From Porifericola rhodea (GTDB lineage Bacteria; Bacteroidota; Bacteroidia; Cytophagales; Cyclobacteriaceae): 64,000 nt of DNA. The stretch spans positions 1,604,354-1,668,353 of the forward strand of contig NZ_CP119421.1 of NCBI RefSeq assembly GCF_030506305.1. The letters are read 5' to 3'. The notes beneath the pieces were generated by a model. That model did not search any database. It saw only the letters and a program-made list of their open reading frames with translations, and was not told the DNA's origin. A program made the position numbers and the translations under genes. Shown in pieces: positions 8,622 to 18,262 of this stretch (position 1 is the first letter of the stretch; each line of letters begins with the position of its first letter).

Positions 8622-9689
8622 TTATGGCTGTACTGCTTTAGACTTTTTCTTAAAAAAGACTCTTCTTATCCACTTTGGTAAAAAGATAGCGCCCAAAATT
8701 AAATACGGATAGTAAGACAACATCCTCCACAATATATTGGTGACAAAGGTATAGTCGCCCAAAAACTCTGTGAAGAATTGAGTAAAAAAGAACTCTGCTG
8801 TACCACTACTCCCCGGAGTAGGAGAGATAAGCATGGTAATCCACATCATTAAATGGCGGCAGAATATTAGAAGATGCTCCATGGGGTTAACATGCGTAAA
8901 GGCTGCGATCAGGCAGTTTAGCATGATATAGCGCGCAGACCATATCAAAAAAGTAGCAATTACGATTTTTGCCCAATAGCCAAACTTTTTACCTCTTAGT
9001 AGTTCAGAAGCAGTAATGATCTCATCGCCATGCTTACCTGCCGCGTGTCTCCAACGCCTTAAAAAGCTGATAGAGGTAACTTTAAGAAGTAACCATTTAA
9101 ACCCCCTGGGCCTGATAAATATGGCGTAGAACATAAAAAAAGTATAAATGGTAATAAGTACATAGCTAATCAGAAACAGCACCTGTAAGCTGTTACCTAA
9201 TTGTAGTTCCATTTCATCAGCATCCGGAAAGAGCTCTTGTGCCGTAAACAGTAAGGCAATCGGAGCCACCAGCACAAAAAAGAGGTTATCCAATATGGCA
9301 GTAAGCATCACATAAGCCAAAGACTTGCCCAGGCTAATACCTTCTTTTACCAGAATAAATACGACTACAGAAGTTCCACCCACGATAGAAGGTGTTACTG
9401 CAGAAGCAAATTCCCAGAAAATAATTACATAAATGCTACTGCCCCAGGAGAGTTCATCGTTGGTTAGGGTTTTAATTCTGTATACATAGCCAGCATCCCG
9501 TGCAAAAATAACCAGCAAGGCTAGTGCTATTGGGAGTAGTGATGCATTAAAAACCAAGTTTAACTTATCAGCCGTAAGATCAGGGTCGCTGTAAAACATA
9601 TAAAATACAATACCGAGGCCTATCACCACCGGTATCCATACTTTATTCGGATTCAGCGTTTTAAATATTTTTTTGGAGTTAATGTCCAT
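8622..9689 (-). CDS. Flippase-like / lysylphosphatidylglycerol synthase TM-region family protein
   Basis: A polytopic membrane protein of 355 residues with about eight helices and the PTPGSSGTAEFFF motif near residue 290, typical of the PF03706 (YbhN/AglD/MprF transmembrane) family. Members are associated with lipid or lipid-linked sugar translocation, but the substrate here is unknown. Its start overlaps the scpA stop by one base (TAATG), implying translational coupling. A second member of the same family is at 51779-52813. Confidence 0.82.
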   Translation of the reverse strand: MDINSKKIFKTLNPNKVWIPVVIGLGIVFYMFYSDPDLTADKLNLVFNASLLPIALALLVIFARDAGYVYRIKTLTNDELSWGSSIYVIIFWEFASAVTPSIVGGTSVVVFILVKEGISLGKSLAYVMLTAILDNLFFVLVAPIALLFTAQELFPDADEMELQLGNSLQVLFLISYVLITIYTFFMFYAIFIRPRGFKWLLLKVTSISFLRRWRHAAGKHGDEIITASELLRGKKFGYWAKIVIATFLIWSARYIMLNCLIAAFTHVNPMEHLLIFCRHLMMWITMLISPTPGSSGTAEFFFTQFFTEFLGDYTFVTNILWRMLSYYPYLILGAIFLPKWIRRVFFKKKSKAVQP

Positions 9690-10441
9690 TATTCAGCACG
9701 TACTTCTTCTTCCTTTTTCAACACCCAGAAGTTGTTAAAGCCTTCTCCAAGCTGCAGGGTAACCTCATTCAGCTGAAGCAACTCAAGGATAGCGAGAAAA
9801 TTAAATATGATTGCAATCTTGTTTGGGTCCTCGGTAATTACACTTTGGAACGACAAACGATCCGTATTTTTGAGGTTACTCAGTATATAACTTTTTTGTC
9901 CCGAAATTGTGTAAGGATATTGTACAACTCTATGAGGTTTTTCTTTTTGTTTAAGTTCAAAGCGCTGGCTTACACGCTCAAATACTTTTAGAAGTTTGTA
10001 TAAAGTAACGTCCTGTAATTCGGCTTCTACGTTATTTGTTTCGGCAAGCTGCTTAAGTTCTTTTATTATATTGCCTCTCTCATGCTTAAGGGAGCGGCTT
10101 TCTTCCATCTCAGAAAGCTCCTTAATCACCGATTTGTATTTCTTGTATTCCAGTAAGTGTTTCACCAGCTCTTCCCGCGGGTCTACCTCTTCTCCTTCTT
10201 CGTTAAGCACCGGACGAGGTAGCAGCATTTTTGCTTTAATACGCATAAGCGTAGCGGCTACCAGTATAAATTCGCTGGCAACCTCTATATTCATGGCTTC
10301 TAGGTGACGGACATAACTTAAGAAATCATCCGTTATTTTGGAGATAGGAATATCGTGAATATCCAGTTCATCTCTCTCTATGAAAAAGAGTAGCAGATCA
10401 AATGGACCTTCAAATCTGGGAAGTTTGATTTCAAAACTCAC
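9689..10441 (-). CDS. scpA: Segregation and condensation protein A
   Basis: Kleisin subunit of the SMC-ScpAB chromosome condensation complex, 250 residues. The N-terminus FEIKLPRFEGPFDLLLFFIERDE carries the family's FEGPLDLLL-type SMC-binding motif, followed by the DIPISKIT segment and the C-terminal winged-helix segment with the FLAILELLQL motif. The middle (about 90-150) is charged and predicted to be helical. No scpB or smc lies in the window. It is the first gene of a two-gene unit with the flippase-like protein. Confidence 0.93.
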   Translation of the reverse strand: MSFEIKLPRFEGPFDLLLFFIERDELDIHDIPISKITDDFLSYVRHLEAMNIEVASEFILVAATLMRIKAKMLLPRPVLNEEGEEVDPREELVKHLLEYKKYKSVIKELSEMEESRSLKHERGNIIKELKQLAETNNVEAELQDVTLYKLLKVFERVSQRFELKQKEKPHRVVQYPYTISGQKSYILSNLKNTDRLSFQSVITEDPNKIAIIFNFLAILELLQLNEVTLQLGEGFNNFWVLKKEEEVRAE

Positions 10442-10642
10442 AGTGGCTTTCTTTTATCTTGTGAATCAGTAAATTTACTAGCGTAAAATCTAAGCAAATT
10501 TATGACATTATTGTGCAATAAATGTTCTGTTACAAAAAAACATCGTTCCTTTGCACCTTATTTCTTACAAAACGGTTTTAGGAAAGTAAAACATTCGTAG
10601 CCTGACATAGTTTCAGAAATACATTTTAAGAATATTACCATC

Positions 10643-12565
10643 ATGCTAATAAAGCCCGGTCCATTACTCGCTCAGATTGATAGCCCCGCCGACGTAAAAG
10701 CCCTAGACCAAAGCCAACTAGTACAACTTTCTCAGGAACTCCGACAGTTTATTATTGATGTGGTTTCTGTATATGGAGGTCATTTTGGTGCCAGCCTTGG
10801 AGTTGTTGAGCTTACCGTAGCCTTGCATCATGTGTTTAACACTCCCTACGACCAACTAGTATGGGACGTAGGGCATCAGGCTTACGGGCATAAAATTCTT
10901 ACTGGCAGAAAAGACAACTTTCATACAAACCGTATGTATAAAGGCTTGTCAGGTTTTCCTAAACGTAGCGAAAGCGAGTATGATGCCTTTGGGGTAGGCC
11001 ACTCTTCTACTTCTATCTCTGCGGCTTTAGGGATGGCTGTGGCTTCAAATTATCAGGGCCTGAACGATAAGCAGCATATCGCTGTCATTGGCGATGGTGC
11101 CATGACTGGCGGAATGGCGTTTGAAGCGATGAACCATGCGGGTGTTTCAGATACTAACCTACTTATTGTACTCAATGACAACTGCATGTCTATTGACCCT
11201 AATGTAGGTGCTTTAAAAGATTACCTTACTGATATTACCACTTCCCAAACCTATAATAAAGTAAGAGATGATGTATGGAAGATGCTGGGTAAAATCAGCA
11301 AGTTTGGTAAAAGCGCTCAGGAAGTTGTGTCCAAAGTAGAGACCAGCATCAAAGCATTCCTTCTTAAGCAAAGCAACCTTTTTGAATCGCTTAACCTTCG
11401 TTATTTTGGCCCGGTAGATGGACATGATGTAGATCATCTGGTTCATGTAATGAACGACCTGAAAAGGATTCCCGGCCCAAAAATTCTGCATTGCATTACC
11501 GTAAAAGGCAAAGGCTATGCCCTGGCCGAAAAAGACCAGACTAAATGGCATGCGCCCGGTAAGTTTGATAAAGTCACTGGCGAAATTCGTAAAAAAGTAT
11601 ATGACGTTCCTCAGCCTCCCAAGTATCAGCAGGTATTTGGACACACTATTGTAGAGCTGGCAGAGCAGAACGAGAAGATTATGGGTATCACACCAGCAAT
11701 GCCTTCTGGCTCCTCTCTGAATATTATGATGAAAGAAATGCCAGACCGAGCTTTTGATGTGGGTATAGCTGAGCAACACGCGGTTACCTTCTCTGCCGGT
11801 TTGGCTAGTCAGGGGCTTACACCCTTCTGCAATATATACAGCACTTTTATGCAGCGTGCATACGATCAGGTAGTACATGATGTATGTATACAAAAGCTAC
11901 CCGTTATTTTCTGCCTAGACAGAGCCGGAGTAGCAGGTGCAGATGGACCCACTCATCATGGTGCTTATGACCTTGCTTACATGCGATGCTTACCCCATAT
12001 GGTGATTTCTGCCCCCATGAATGAGGCAGAGTTGCGTAATTTGATGTATACCGCAACTTTGCATAAAGATGGGCCATTTACCATCCGTTACCCCCGCGGG
12101 CAGGGAGTTATGCCTGAATGGCGTACCGCTATGGAAGAGATTGAAATTGGCAAAGGAAGAAAAATAAAAGGCGGAGAAGAAGTAGCTATTCTAACAATTG
12201 GGCACATTGGCAACTATGCCGTAGAAGCATGCCAAACCTTGGCAGAAGAAGGCTTTAATCCAGCTCACTATGATATGCGTTTTGTAAAGCCTCTGGATGA
12301 AGAAATGCTGCACGAAATATTTAGCAACTATAAAAAAGTTATTACTGTTGAAGATGGCTGCCTGATGGGTGGATTTGGAAGTGCCGTGTTAGAATTTATG
12401 GCTGACCATGCTTATAACGCACAAGTGAAGCGTTTAGGTATTCCTGATCGTATTGTCGAACATGGTGAACAGATAGAGTTGCACCGTGAATGCGGTTATG
12501 ATCCAGATGGTATCGCTCAGCAAGTAAGAGCTATGCAAGATGTTAACGCAAGCAGTTTTGTCTAA
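10643..12565 (+). CDS. dxs: 1-deoxy-D-xylulose-5-phosphate synthase
   Basis: Thiamine-diphosphate enzyme that condenses pyruvate with glyceraldehyde 3-phosphate, the first step of the MEP isoprenoid pathway. 640 residues, normal length. Visible motifs: GHQAYGHK, the ThDP/Mg-binding GDGAMTGG...N region (about 150-185), FGPVDGHD, FDVGIAEQHAVT with the catalytic Glu of the pyrimidine domain, and DRAGVAGADGPTHHG. Transcribed alone, divergent from scpA, with a strong terminator. A 226-codon frame on the opposite strand inside it is a shadow. Confidence 0.98.
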   Translation: MLIKPGPLLAQIDSPADVKALDQSQLVQLSQELRQFIIDVVSVYGGHFGASLGVVELTVALHHVFNTPYDQLVWDVGHQAYGHKILTGRKDNFHTNRMYKGLSGFPKRSESEYDAFGVGHSSTSISAALGMAVASNYQGLNDKQHIAVIGDGAMTGGMAFEAMNHAGVSDTNLLIVLNDNCMSIDPNVGALKDYLTDITTSQTYNKVRDDVWKMLGKISKFGKSAQEVVSKVETSIKAFLLKQSNLFESLNLRYFGPVDGHDVDHLVHVMNDLKRIPGPKILHCITVKGKGYALAEKDQTKWHAPGKFDKVTGEIRKKVYDVPQPPKYQQVFGHTIVELAEQNEKIMGITPAMPSGSSLNIMMKEMPDRAFDVGIAEQHAVTFSAGLASQGLTPFCNIYSTFMQRAYDQVVHDVCIQKLPVIFCLDRAGVAGADGPTHHGAYDLAYMRCLPHMVISAPMNEAELRNLMYTATLHKDGPFTIRYPRGQGVMPEWRTAMEEIEIGKGRKIKGGEEVAILTIGHIGNYAVEACQTLAEEGFNPAHYDMRFVKPLDEEMLHEIFSNYKKVITVEDGCLMGGFGSAVLEFMADHAYNAQVKRLGIPDRIVEHGEQIELHRECGYDPDGIAQQVRAMQDVNASSFV

Positions 12566-12593
12566 ATTTTAAGACCTTAGCTTATAAACATAA

Positions 12594-12621
12594 AAGGCTG
12601 TCTCAAAAAAGAGACAGCCTT
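12594..12621. terminator. Bidirectional terminator between dxs and the pspC gene
   Basis: An 11-bp stem (12594-12604 with 12611-12621, loop AAAAAA) followed by CTTTTTTTT on the plus strand and TTTTATG on the minus strand. It closes dxs and the convergent GDP-fucose operon. Confidence 0.9.
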
Positions 12622-12645
12622 TCTTTTTTTTTATTATCGCAAAGG

Positions 12646-12828
12646 TTAGCTAAATTTCATAATTAGCCACAATACCAGATAAACTAAGATTGGTGAGCCA
12701 AATCCGATTATAGTAGCTATAACAAACACAATTCTAAGAATGGTAGCATCCCAACCAAAATGCTCGCCTATGCCTCCACACACACCACCTATTACTCTGT
12801 TAGTATATGATAAGCTTAGCTTTGCCAT
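12646..12828 (-). CDS. PspC domain membrane protein
   Basis: A 60-residue protein starting at MAKLSLSYTNRVIGG; the frame runs 24 codons further upstream into fcl, but the family motif begins just after this Met. Contains RVIGGVCGGIGEHFGWD and one hydrophobic helix (about 33-58), the full PspC domain. PspC proteins act in phage-shock-type membrane stress responses. It starts 19 bases after the fcl stop on the same strand, so it probably rides on the GDP-fucose operon. PspA in this window is far away (60342). Confidence 0.85.
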   Translation of the reverse strand: MAKLSLSYTNRVIGGVCGGIGEHFGWDATILRIVFVIATIIGFGSPILVYLVLWLIMKFS

Positions 12829-12847
12829 ATTATATATAAATAAGTTT

Positions 12848-13780
12848 TTATGCCGGTACTGCTTTCTTATACTCTTCGTATACAGCAGAGATACCTTCAC
12901 GTAATTCTATTTTATGTTTCCATCCGTAGCTATGTAGCTTACCTACATCCATCAGTTTACGAGGAGTCCCATCGGGTTTTGAAGTATCAAAACGCAACTC
13001 GCCTTCGAAGCCTACAATCTCTTTGATAAGGAGTGCCAGGTCTTTAATCGCAATATCTTCTCCTGTACCGATATTTACCAGCTCTGGCTCGCTGTAGTTG
13101 TCCATCAGGTACACACAGGCCTCTGCTAAATCATCTACGTGTAAAAACTCCCTTTTAGGGCTTCCTGTACCCCAAATTTCTACGGACTCAGCATTATTTT
13201 CTTTAGCCTCATGAAATTTACGTATCAGTGCAGGCAACACATGCGAATTGTTAAGGTCGTAATTGTCATTTGGGCCGTAAAGGTTAGTAGGCATTACGGA
13301 GATGTAATCACAACCATATTGCGAGCGGTAAGCCTCACACATCTTTATTCCAGCTATTTTAGCTATAGCGTAAGGCTCATTAGTAGGTTCTAGCTCACCC
13401 GTGAGTAAATAGTCTTCTCTAAGGGGCTGAGTAGCCATTTTTGGGTAGATGCAGGAAGAACCTAAAAATTGCAGTTTCTTTACTCCATTCTCGTAGCTTT
13501 GATGAATAACATTATTTTGTATCATCAAGTTTTCGTACAGGAACTGCCCTCTATAGGTATTATTGGCATGTATACCACCTACTTTAGCCGCAGCTAAAAA
13601 CACATAATCAGGTTTTTCTTCAGCAAAAAACTGAGCTACCTGCCCCTGATCTTTAAGATCAAGCTCAGAAGAAGTTCTCAGCACAAAATTGCTAAAGCCT
13701 TTGCTTTGCAGGTTACGAAGTATAGCGGAGCCGACCATTCCTCTATGGCCGGCTATATAAATTTTAGCGTCTTTTTCCAT
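12848..13780 (-). CDS. fcl: GDP-L-fucose synthase
   Basis: Epimerase-reductase of 310 residues that converts GDP-4-keto-6-deoxymannose into GDP-L-fucose with NADPH. Shows the nucleotide-binding GHRGMVGSA motif (residues 11-19), the SSCIYP serine region, the catalytic pair Y-x3-K in PYAIAKIAG, and the family signature for substrate binding ([21 protein letters not shown]). It follows gmd by 5 bases, so substrate and enzyme are co-produced. Fucose would go to surface polysaccharide. Confidence 0.96.
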   Translation of the reverse strand: MEKDAKIYIAGHRGMVGSAILRNLQSKGFSNFVLRTSSELDLKDQGQVAQFFAEEKPDYVFLAAAKVGGIHANNTYRGQFLYENLMIQNNVIHQSYENGVKKLQFLGSSCIYPKMATQPLREDYLLTGELEPTNEPYAIAKIAGIKMCEAYRSQYGCDYISVMPTNLYGPNDNYDLNNSHVLPALIRKFHEAKENNAESVEIWGTGSPKREFLHVDDLAEACVYLMDNYSEPELVNIGTGEDIAIKDLALLIKEIVGFEGELRFDTSKPDGTPRKLMDVGKLHSYGWKHKIELREGISAVYEEYKKAVPA

Positions 13781-13785
13781 AACAA

Positions 13786-14904
13786 TTATTCGTGATAGCT
13801 GTACACCTTGTGTCCACCTTTCAGAAGGAATTTATCGCGCTTAAACAATTCTAAGTCAGACTGAACCATGTCTTTTACCAGACTTTCTAAAGTAAACTCC
13901 AGCTCCCAACCTAGTTGTTCACGTGCTTTGGTAGGGTCTCCAATAAGAAGCTCCACCTCGGTAGGGCGATAGTACTCAGGGTCAACTTTTATTACCTCTT
14001 TACCAACTTCTAGCTGGAAGTCAGGGTTGGTGCACTTGGCGACCTTACCTACTTCGTTTACGCCTTCACCTTCAAAAGTCAGCTCAATGCCCAGCTCTTT
14101 AAATGACATACGCACAAAGTCTCGTACTGTTGTGGTAATCCCTGTTGCAATAACATAGTCTTCTGCTTTTTCCTGCTGAAGTATGAGCCACATCGCCTGT
14201 ACATAATCTTTAGCATGTCCCCAGTCACGCTTGGCATCCATATTACCCAGGTAGCAGATATCCTGCAAGCCGAGTGCAATACGAGCAGCAGCACGAGTAA
14301 TCTTACGGGTAACGAAAGTTTCCCCACGAATAGGAGACTCATGGTTGAAAAGAATACCATTAACTGCAAACATATTATAGGCCTCACGATAGTTTACAGT
14401 AATCCAGTAACCGTACATTTTGGCTACAGCATACGGAGAGCGAGGGTAGAAAGGAGTCTTCTCGCTTTGAGGTACTTCCTGTACCAGACCATACAGCTCT
14501 GAAGTAGAGGCCTGATAGATTTTAGTTTTCTCCTGAAGTCCAAGAATACGTACAGCTTCCAAAATACGAAGTGTACCTAAACCATCTACATTGGCAGTGT
14601 ACTCAGGTTCATCAAAACTCACTTTTACATGAGACATAGCCCCAAGATTGTAAATTTCGTCAGGTTGAACCTCCTGTACAATACGAATGATGTTCGTAGA
14701 ATCGGTAAGATCACCATAGTGAAGCTTGAATTTCAGGTCTCTCTCGTGAGGGTCCTGATAAAGGTGATCGATACGATCTGTGTTAAAGAGAGAAGTTCTA
14801 CGCTTGATACCATGAACTTCATACCCTTTTGATAAAAGGAACTCGGCTAAATAAGCACCATCTTGCCCAGTGATTCCTGTAATTAAGGCCTTTTTCATAA
14901 TCAA
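13786..14904 (-). CDS. gmd: GDP-mannose 4,6-dehydratase
   Basis: SDR-family dehydratase of 372 residues that turns GDP-D-mannose into GDP-4-keto-6-deoxy-D-mannose. Carries [15 protein letters not shown] (NADP binding), STSELYG (catalytic Thr/Ser-Glu region) and Y-x3-K in [12 protein letters not shown]. The second methionine (14898) is an equally plausible start, giving MKKALITG. It sits between manC (23 bases upstream) and fcl (5 bases downstream) in one operon. Confidence 0.96.
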   Translation of the reverse strand: MIMKKALITGITGQDGAYLAEFLLSKGYEVHGIKRRTSLFNTDRIDHLYQDPHERDLKFKLHYGDLTDSTNIIRIVQEVQPDEIYNLGAMSHVKVSFDEPEYTANVDGLGTLRILEAVRILGLQEKTKIYQASTSELYGLVQEVPQSEKTPFYPRSPYAVAKMYGYWITVNYREAYNMFAVNGILFNHESPIRGETFVTRKITRAAARIALGLQDICYLGNMDAKRDWGHAKDYVQAMWLILQQEKAEDYVIATGITTTVRDFVRMSFKELGIELTFEGEGVNEVGKVAKCTNPDFQLEVGKEVIKVDPEYYRPTEVELLIGDPTKAREQLGWELEFTLESLVKDMVQSDLELFKRDKFLLKGGHKVYSYHE

Positions 14905-14927
14905 TTAATTATAACACTCAAGTATTT

Positions 14928-16010
14928 TTAAACGAATTCGTTATGTCCTTTTTCTTTAATATCTCCTAAAAACTTCTTAACCATTTGCTCCTGGTCTTTT
15001 TGACAAACCATGAGAGCATTGCCATCATAAATAACTATATAGTTTTCCAGGCCCTGCACCACGGCTATCTGATCTTTAGGAACTTTGATGAATGACTCTT
15101 TAGTATCATAGGTAAGTACCGTGCCCTGTAGGCTGTTACCATGTTTATCTTTCTCATGTTGAGAGTCAATAGATTTCCAGGTACCTAAGTCCGTCCAGCC
15201 GAAGTCCGCAGGAATTACATATACGTTGTCTGCCTTCTCCAGTATTCCGTAGTCAATAGAGATATTGATGCAGGCTTCATAAGTACGTTGGATATACGCC
15301 TTTTCGCCTTCTGTATAATAAACCTGGCTACCTTGGCTAAACAGTTGGTTAACTTCAGGCAAGTATTTTTCAAAACTTTTTATAATTGAGCTTACGCTCC
15401 ATACAAATATACCTGAATTCCAGACGTAATTGCCTGCCTCTAAAAATTCTTTGGCAGTAGTAAGATCAGGTTTTTCTTTGAAAGCTGCCACTTTGTATAC
15501 GCCACTTTCGCCATGTGCCTGGTCATATTCTATATAACCATAACCCGTATCGGGGCGCGTGGGGTTGATACCAAAAGTGATGAGCACGTCTTTTTTAGAC
15601 GCCTCCTCAAAAGCCTGTATAGCTACGCTCTTAAAGTTATCCTGTTTTAATATCAGATGGTCAGCAGGAGAAACTATCAGGTTAGCTTCAGGATTTTTCT
15701 GTGCAATCTTATGTACCGCATAAGCTACACAGGGGGCAGTGTTGCGTAATTGCGGCTCCAGCAAAATCTGGTCGTCCGTCATGGCCGGAAGTTGCTCCTT
15801 AATCAGACCATAATAGTCTTCATTAGAGATGATGTAAATATTTTCTTCCGGGCAGACATCTAAAAGTCTGTTGTAGGAGAGTTGAAGGAGGGTCTCCCCC
15901 ACGCCTAGCACATCATGGAATTGCTTAGGAAAGTGCTTACGGCTTACCGGCCATAGCCTTGTCCCGATTCCGCCCGCCATGATGAGCGCAAAGTTGTTTT
16001 GGTTTTGCAC
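14928..16010 (-). CDS. manC: Mannose-1-phosphate guanylyltransferase
   Basis: Makes GDP-mannose from GTP and mannose 1-phosphate. 360 residues, covering the nucleotidyltransferase domain with the signature GGIGTRLWPVSRKHFPKQF near the N-terminus and FKEKP in the middle, but without the C-terminal isomerase cupin found in bifunctional ManC. A separate phosphomannose isomerase and phosphomannomutase must be encoded elsewhere. Second gene of the GDP-fucose operon, 74 bases after cysQ. Confidence 0.94.
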   Translation of the reverse strand: MQNQNNFALIMAGGIGTRLWPVSRKHFPKQFHDVLGVGETLLQLSYNRLLDVCPEENIYIISNEDYYGLIKEQLPAMTDDQILLEPQLRNTAPCVAYAVHKIAQKNPEANLIVSPADHLILKQDNFKSVAIQAFEEASKKDVLITFGINPTRPDTGYGYIEYDQAHGESGVYKVAAFKEKPDLTTAKEFLEAGNYVWNSGIFVWSVSSIIKSFEKYLPEVNQLFSQGSQVYYTEGEKAYIQRTYEACINISIDYGILEKADNVYVIPADFGWTDLGTWKSIDSQHEKDKHGNSLQGTVLTYDTKESFIKVPKDQIAVVQGLENYIVIYDGNALMVCQKDQEQMVKKFLGDIKEKGHNEFV

Positions 16011-16084
16011 TTATTTGATATTTATTTTGATTAATCTATGCAAATATATTCAAATACTCAAACTTTCAAAACCTTACATGCATA

Positions 16085-16888
16085 TTACATGGTCTTTAGC
16101 GAAGAAAGTACCAGAAAACTTCCGTTTCTTAAAGATTCTTTATTGTAAACGAAGCTTTCTGGTCCGGTACCCTGAAGAACCCTCCCTCCTGCACATTCTA
16201 CAACTACCTGACCGGCAGCAGTATCCCATTCCATAGTGGGGCCATGGCGGTAGTAAATATCAGCCTTACCTTCTGCCACCATACAGAATTTAAGAGAGCT
16301 TCCTTTAGAAATGCTTTCCGTTACACCATAGCGGTTCAGCAGATCTTCCTCTTCTTCGGAGGCATGGCTACTACTGCGTACCGCTATTAGGTTTTGCTGC
16401 TTACTGTTGACAGAGATGCTTTCGGGCTGAGTTGGTAGCGTTTGCTTGTATGCACCAGCCTCTACATCTTCGGCATAGCCTTCTTTTGCTGCCAGATACA
16501 ACTCTTCGGTCACTGGTGTATATATTACTCCGGCTACGGGTTTGTCATTATGTATCAGCGCGATATTTACGGTAAACTGTCCATTTTTTTTGATAAACTC
16601 TTTGGTACCATCTAAGGGGTCTACCAACCAAAAGTACTCCCAGTCCTTACGCGTAGCATAGTCTATATCTTTGCCTTCTTCGGAGATGATAGGTATGTCG
16701 GGGTATTTTTCCTCCAGACGCTTCATAATTACTTCATGAGAAGCCTTATCTGCGGTAGTTAAAGGGGAGTCATCTGCTTTAAAGTCTACAATTTCAGAAA
16801 AGTCTGCCTGATGGTAAATCTTAAGGATTTCTATACCTGCCTCTATAGCAATCTCACCCAGGGCGCTTACACTAATTTTCTTAGACAT
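16085..16888 (-). CDS. cysQ: 3'(2'),5'-bisphosphate nucleotidase CysQ
   Basis: Mg-dependent, Li-sensitive-type phosphatase of 267 residues that hydrolyses PAP from sulfate assimilation and sulfotransfer. Metal-binding motifs of the inositol-monophosphatase fold: EEGKD, WLVDPLDGTKEF and EWDTAAGQVVVECAGG. It is the first gene of the GDP-fucose operon. That position would fit a sulfated fucose-containing surface glycan, because sulfotransferases release PAP, but no sulfotransferase is present here, so this is only a suggestion. Confidence 0.93.
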   Translation of the reverse strand: MSKKISVSALGEIAIEAGIEILKIYHQADFSEIVDFKADDSPLTTADKASHEVIMKRLEEKYPDIPIISEEGKDIDYATRKDWEYFWLVDPLDGTKEFIKKNGQFTVNIALIHNDKPVAGVIYTPVTEELYLAAKEGYAEDVEAGAYKQTLPTQPESISVNSKQQNLIAVRSSSHASEEEEDLLNRYGVTESISKGSSLKFCMVAEGKADIYYRHGPTMEWDTAAGQVVVECAGGRVLQGTGPESFVYNKESLRNGSFLVLSSLKTM

Positions 16889-17047
16889 AATTAATGGTTT
16901 GTAATCAGGGGTTTACTTTTGTCTTATTTATAGAAAAAACCGAATCTGAAAGTGGGGATTTGTAAAAGTAGTTTATTCTGTATGGTAAAAAATATATATT
17001 GCTGAAATTCGGCTCATGCAAATAAAGTCAATTACAATCTAAAATCA

Positions 17048-17566
17048 ATGGAAAGCAAAGCGAGAATTAGAATTGCCGTCAATGGAGGAGAGTTTGAAAT
17101 AGAAGGTACTGAAGACTTTGTGAACTCTTATTCTGACACAATTAAAAGTTTTGCAAAAGTACTCAAAGAAAGTCCGGCTCCTTTTATGAACGAGCAGGAT
17201 GCCAATACCGCAGCCGGTAGACAGTTTAGCATTTTTGATGCAGCTGACCCTAAACCGGCTCCTAGCCCGCAAAACGATAAGCTTACTGCTGCCTCTTTTG
17301 GCGAACTGTATTATAAGGCCCCCAAAAGTATAAGTAAAACTGATATTGTACTTTTGGCCAGCTACTATGTACAGTCTAAAAGTGAAGATGGCACCTTTAC
17401 AACTCAGGAAGTCAACAAACTTCTTAGAGAGCATGGCATAGACCTGACTAATACCTCTCATTTCAACAAGCTTAATCAGGACTATAAAAAAGTATTTAAA
17501 ATGAAGCAGGGCCGCTATAAAGTAAGTGAAGAAGGTGTAGATCACCTCAAGACAATACTACGCTGA
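17048..17566 (+). CDS. Uncharacterised protein with possible C-terminal winged-helix domain
   Basis: 172 residues, not recognised. The N-terminal 45 residues look like a small strand-helix module (RIRIAVNGGEFEIEGTEDFVNSY), followed by a Pro/Ala-rich linker (about 58-85) and a C-terminal half (about 90-172) whose pattern (TDIVLLASYYVQSK, FTTQEVNKLLREHGI, HFNKLNQDYKKVFKMKQGRYKVSEEG) resembles a winged helix used for DNA or RNA binding. No signal peptide or membrane segment. Divergent from cysQ and convergent with the HAD gene, whose stop is three bases away. Function unknown. Confidence 0.75.
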   Translation: MESKARIRIAVNGGEFEIEGTEDFVNSYSDTIKSFAKVLKESPAPFMNEQDANTAAGRQFSIFDAADPKPAPSPQNDKLTAASFGELYYKAPKSISKTDIVLLASYYVQSKSEDGTFTTQEVNKLLREHGIDLTNTSHFNKLNQDYKKVFKMKQGRYKVSEEGVDHLKTILR

Positions 17567-17569
17567 TGT

Positions 17570-18076
17570 TTACCCTAGAATAATTTCGGAAGCTTCGCTT
17601 AAATCTTTTACAATGTGCTGAGCTTCCGTTTCCTGTTGCTTATTACTGATGAGAATGGAGGGAATATCAAATTTTCTGGCCGGAACTATATCTCTTTCTT
17701 TGTCTCCAATCATCCACGACTGTAGTGGGTCTATGTCAAACCGGGCCATTGCTTTCTCAAACATAAGCGTATCGGGTTTTCTGCTTAGTGACTCACTGAC
17801 AGTAGGGTGATGAGGGGCAAAGTATACTGCATCTATCACATGCTTGGTCTGCTCGTGCATATAATCATGGCACACATTCATATCTTCCCGAGTATAAATT
17901 CCTTTGGCTATACCTGACTGGTTTGTTACGATTACCAGCAGGTAGCCAGCTTCTTTCAGGCGGGCTAAGGCCTCAGGAACGCCAGGTAACATTTTAAAAT
18001 GCTCCAAATCATAGGCATAGTTTACTCTGTCTTTATTAATGACCCCATCACGGTCCAGAAAAACACATTTTGTCAT
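17570..18076 (-). CDS. GmhB-like HAD-IIIA phosphatase lacking the zinc site
   Basis: 168-residue HAD phosphatase resembling D-glycero-D-manno-heptose-1,7-bisphosphate 7-phosphatase. All HAD motifs are visible: D8-x-D10 in FLDRDGVIN, T51-N52 in VTNQSGI, K100 in SRKP and GD125 in MIGDKERD. In typical GmhB a loop with C-x-H and C-x-C binds zinc; here the corresponding residues are A87, H89, S96 and S98, so zinc cannot be bound in the usual way. The specificity could therefore be other than heptose bisphosphate (for example histidinol phosphate or another sugar phosphate). Confidence 0.85.
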   Translation of the reverse strand: MTKCVFLDRDGVINKDRVNYAYDLEHFKMLPGVPEALARLKEAGYLLVIVTNQSGIAKGIYTREDMNVCHDYMHEQTKHVIDAVYFAPHHPTVSESLSRKPDTLMFEKAMARFDIDPLQSWMIGDKERDIVPARKFDIPSILISNKQQETEAQHIVKDLSEASEIILG

Positions 18077-18262
18077 GACACGAAAAGTATAATAGCTAGA
18101 TAAGAGTTAATACTTTTACCACTTTGCTCTGTAAAAGCTGCCCGAAATAACAAATATCTATACGCTGAGGCAAGTGAATTTTATTTAAGCAGGGAAATGA
18201 TTTTTACCTTACGCCAGAATATCTATTTTTGGAGTTTTTAACCACATCACGGAATATATACA

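Noticed and set aside
11213-11893. 226-codon open frame opposite dxs
   Set aside because: Lies wholly within dxs on the other strand, with an amino-acid mix and many Tyr/His/Cys typical of a shadow frame; dxs motifs are unambiguous.
16914-16921. TACTTTTG as promoter of the gene at 17048
   Set aside because: Matches TAnnTTTG but is about 130 bases upstream with no TTTG at the right distance; support too thin.
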